DNA of 6,923 nucleotides from an uncultured Bacteroidota bacterium (lineage in GTDB: Bacteria; Bacteroidota; Bacteroidia; Flavobacteriales; Flavobacteriaceae): positions 1 to 6,923 of the forward strand of contig CAIRNC010000189.1 in the NCBI GenBank assembly GCA_903879875.1, written 5' to 3'. Positions 6,848-6,923 of the stretch are shown one piece after another. Under the pieces are notes generated by a model that saw only the letters and a list, made by a program, of their open reading frames with translations, had not been told where the DNA came from and did not search any database. Positions within the stretch are counted from its first letter, which is position 1, and every line of letters starts with the position of its first letter. A program made the translations under genes and the position numbers.

Positions 6848-6923
6848 GCTACGACGACCACACGTAAATTTTTCTCGGCGTAAAGTAAAATATGAGTAAA
6901 ACACCAAAGGCTGAACCCATTCA
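6836..6923 (+). mobile_element. Possible left end of an inserted element
   Basis: Sequence from about 6836 no longer matches the universal stress gene, and a new ORF opens about 50 bases later. That spacing is usual between the end of an insertion sequence and its transposase start. The terminal repeat and target duplication cannot be verified because the other end is outside the window. A deletion or assembly junction would look the same. Confidence 0.4.
6892..6923 (+). CDS. Start of an unidentified ORF, cut by window end
   Basis: The ATG at 6892 opens MSKTPKAEPI and the frame runs off the window. An in-frame TAA at 6886-6888 makes this the first possible start. I do not recognise the family from ten residues. 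Its position just past the break in the universal stress gene makes a transposase a reasonable guess, no more. Confidence 0.35.
   Translation, partial: MSKTPKAEPI

Overview
The window comes from an AT-rich member of the Bacteroidetes, most likely Flavobacteriaceae (Flavobacterium-like). The evidence is TAnnTTTG-type promoters, weak ribosome binding sites, the protein sequences of RimP, NusA and IF-2, and a compact MenE. This is judged from sequence character alone; no database search was run.

Layout. Left (1-1750, + strand): the 3' part of a CPBP-family intramembrane protease gene, which overlaps the start of menE (o-succinylbenzoate-CoA ligase, menaquinone synthesis) by an ATGA. Positions 1751-1954 form a convergent intergenic region holding a terminator for menE and a strong terminator for the opposing operon. 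Centre and right (1955-6622, - strand): the conserved operon rimP-nusA-infB, transcribed right to left. It encodes a 30S maturation factor, a transcription elongation/termination factor and translation initiation factor IF-2. Its promoter (TATATTTG, 6687-6694) lies in the divergent region 6659-6796. Between that promoter and the rimP start codon there is a perfect hairpin followed by a T-run, which has the form of a leader attenuator.

Right edge (6797-6923, + strand): a divergent gene begins with a universal stress protein N-terminus but hits a stop after 16 codons. The sequence that follows no longer resembles that family. A new ORF starts about 50 bases past the break and runs off the window. 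This arrangement fits the left end of an inserted element, but only one end is visible.

Most of the window is ordinary core genome. The points worth a second look are the rimP leader hairpin, the broken universal stress gene with its possible insertion, the collagen-like linker in IF-2, the single C-terminal helical repeat of NusA, and the protease-menE coupling. I see no clear evidence of an undescribed multi-gene system.
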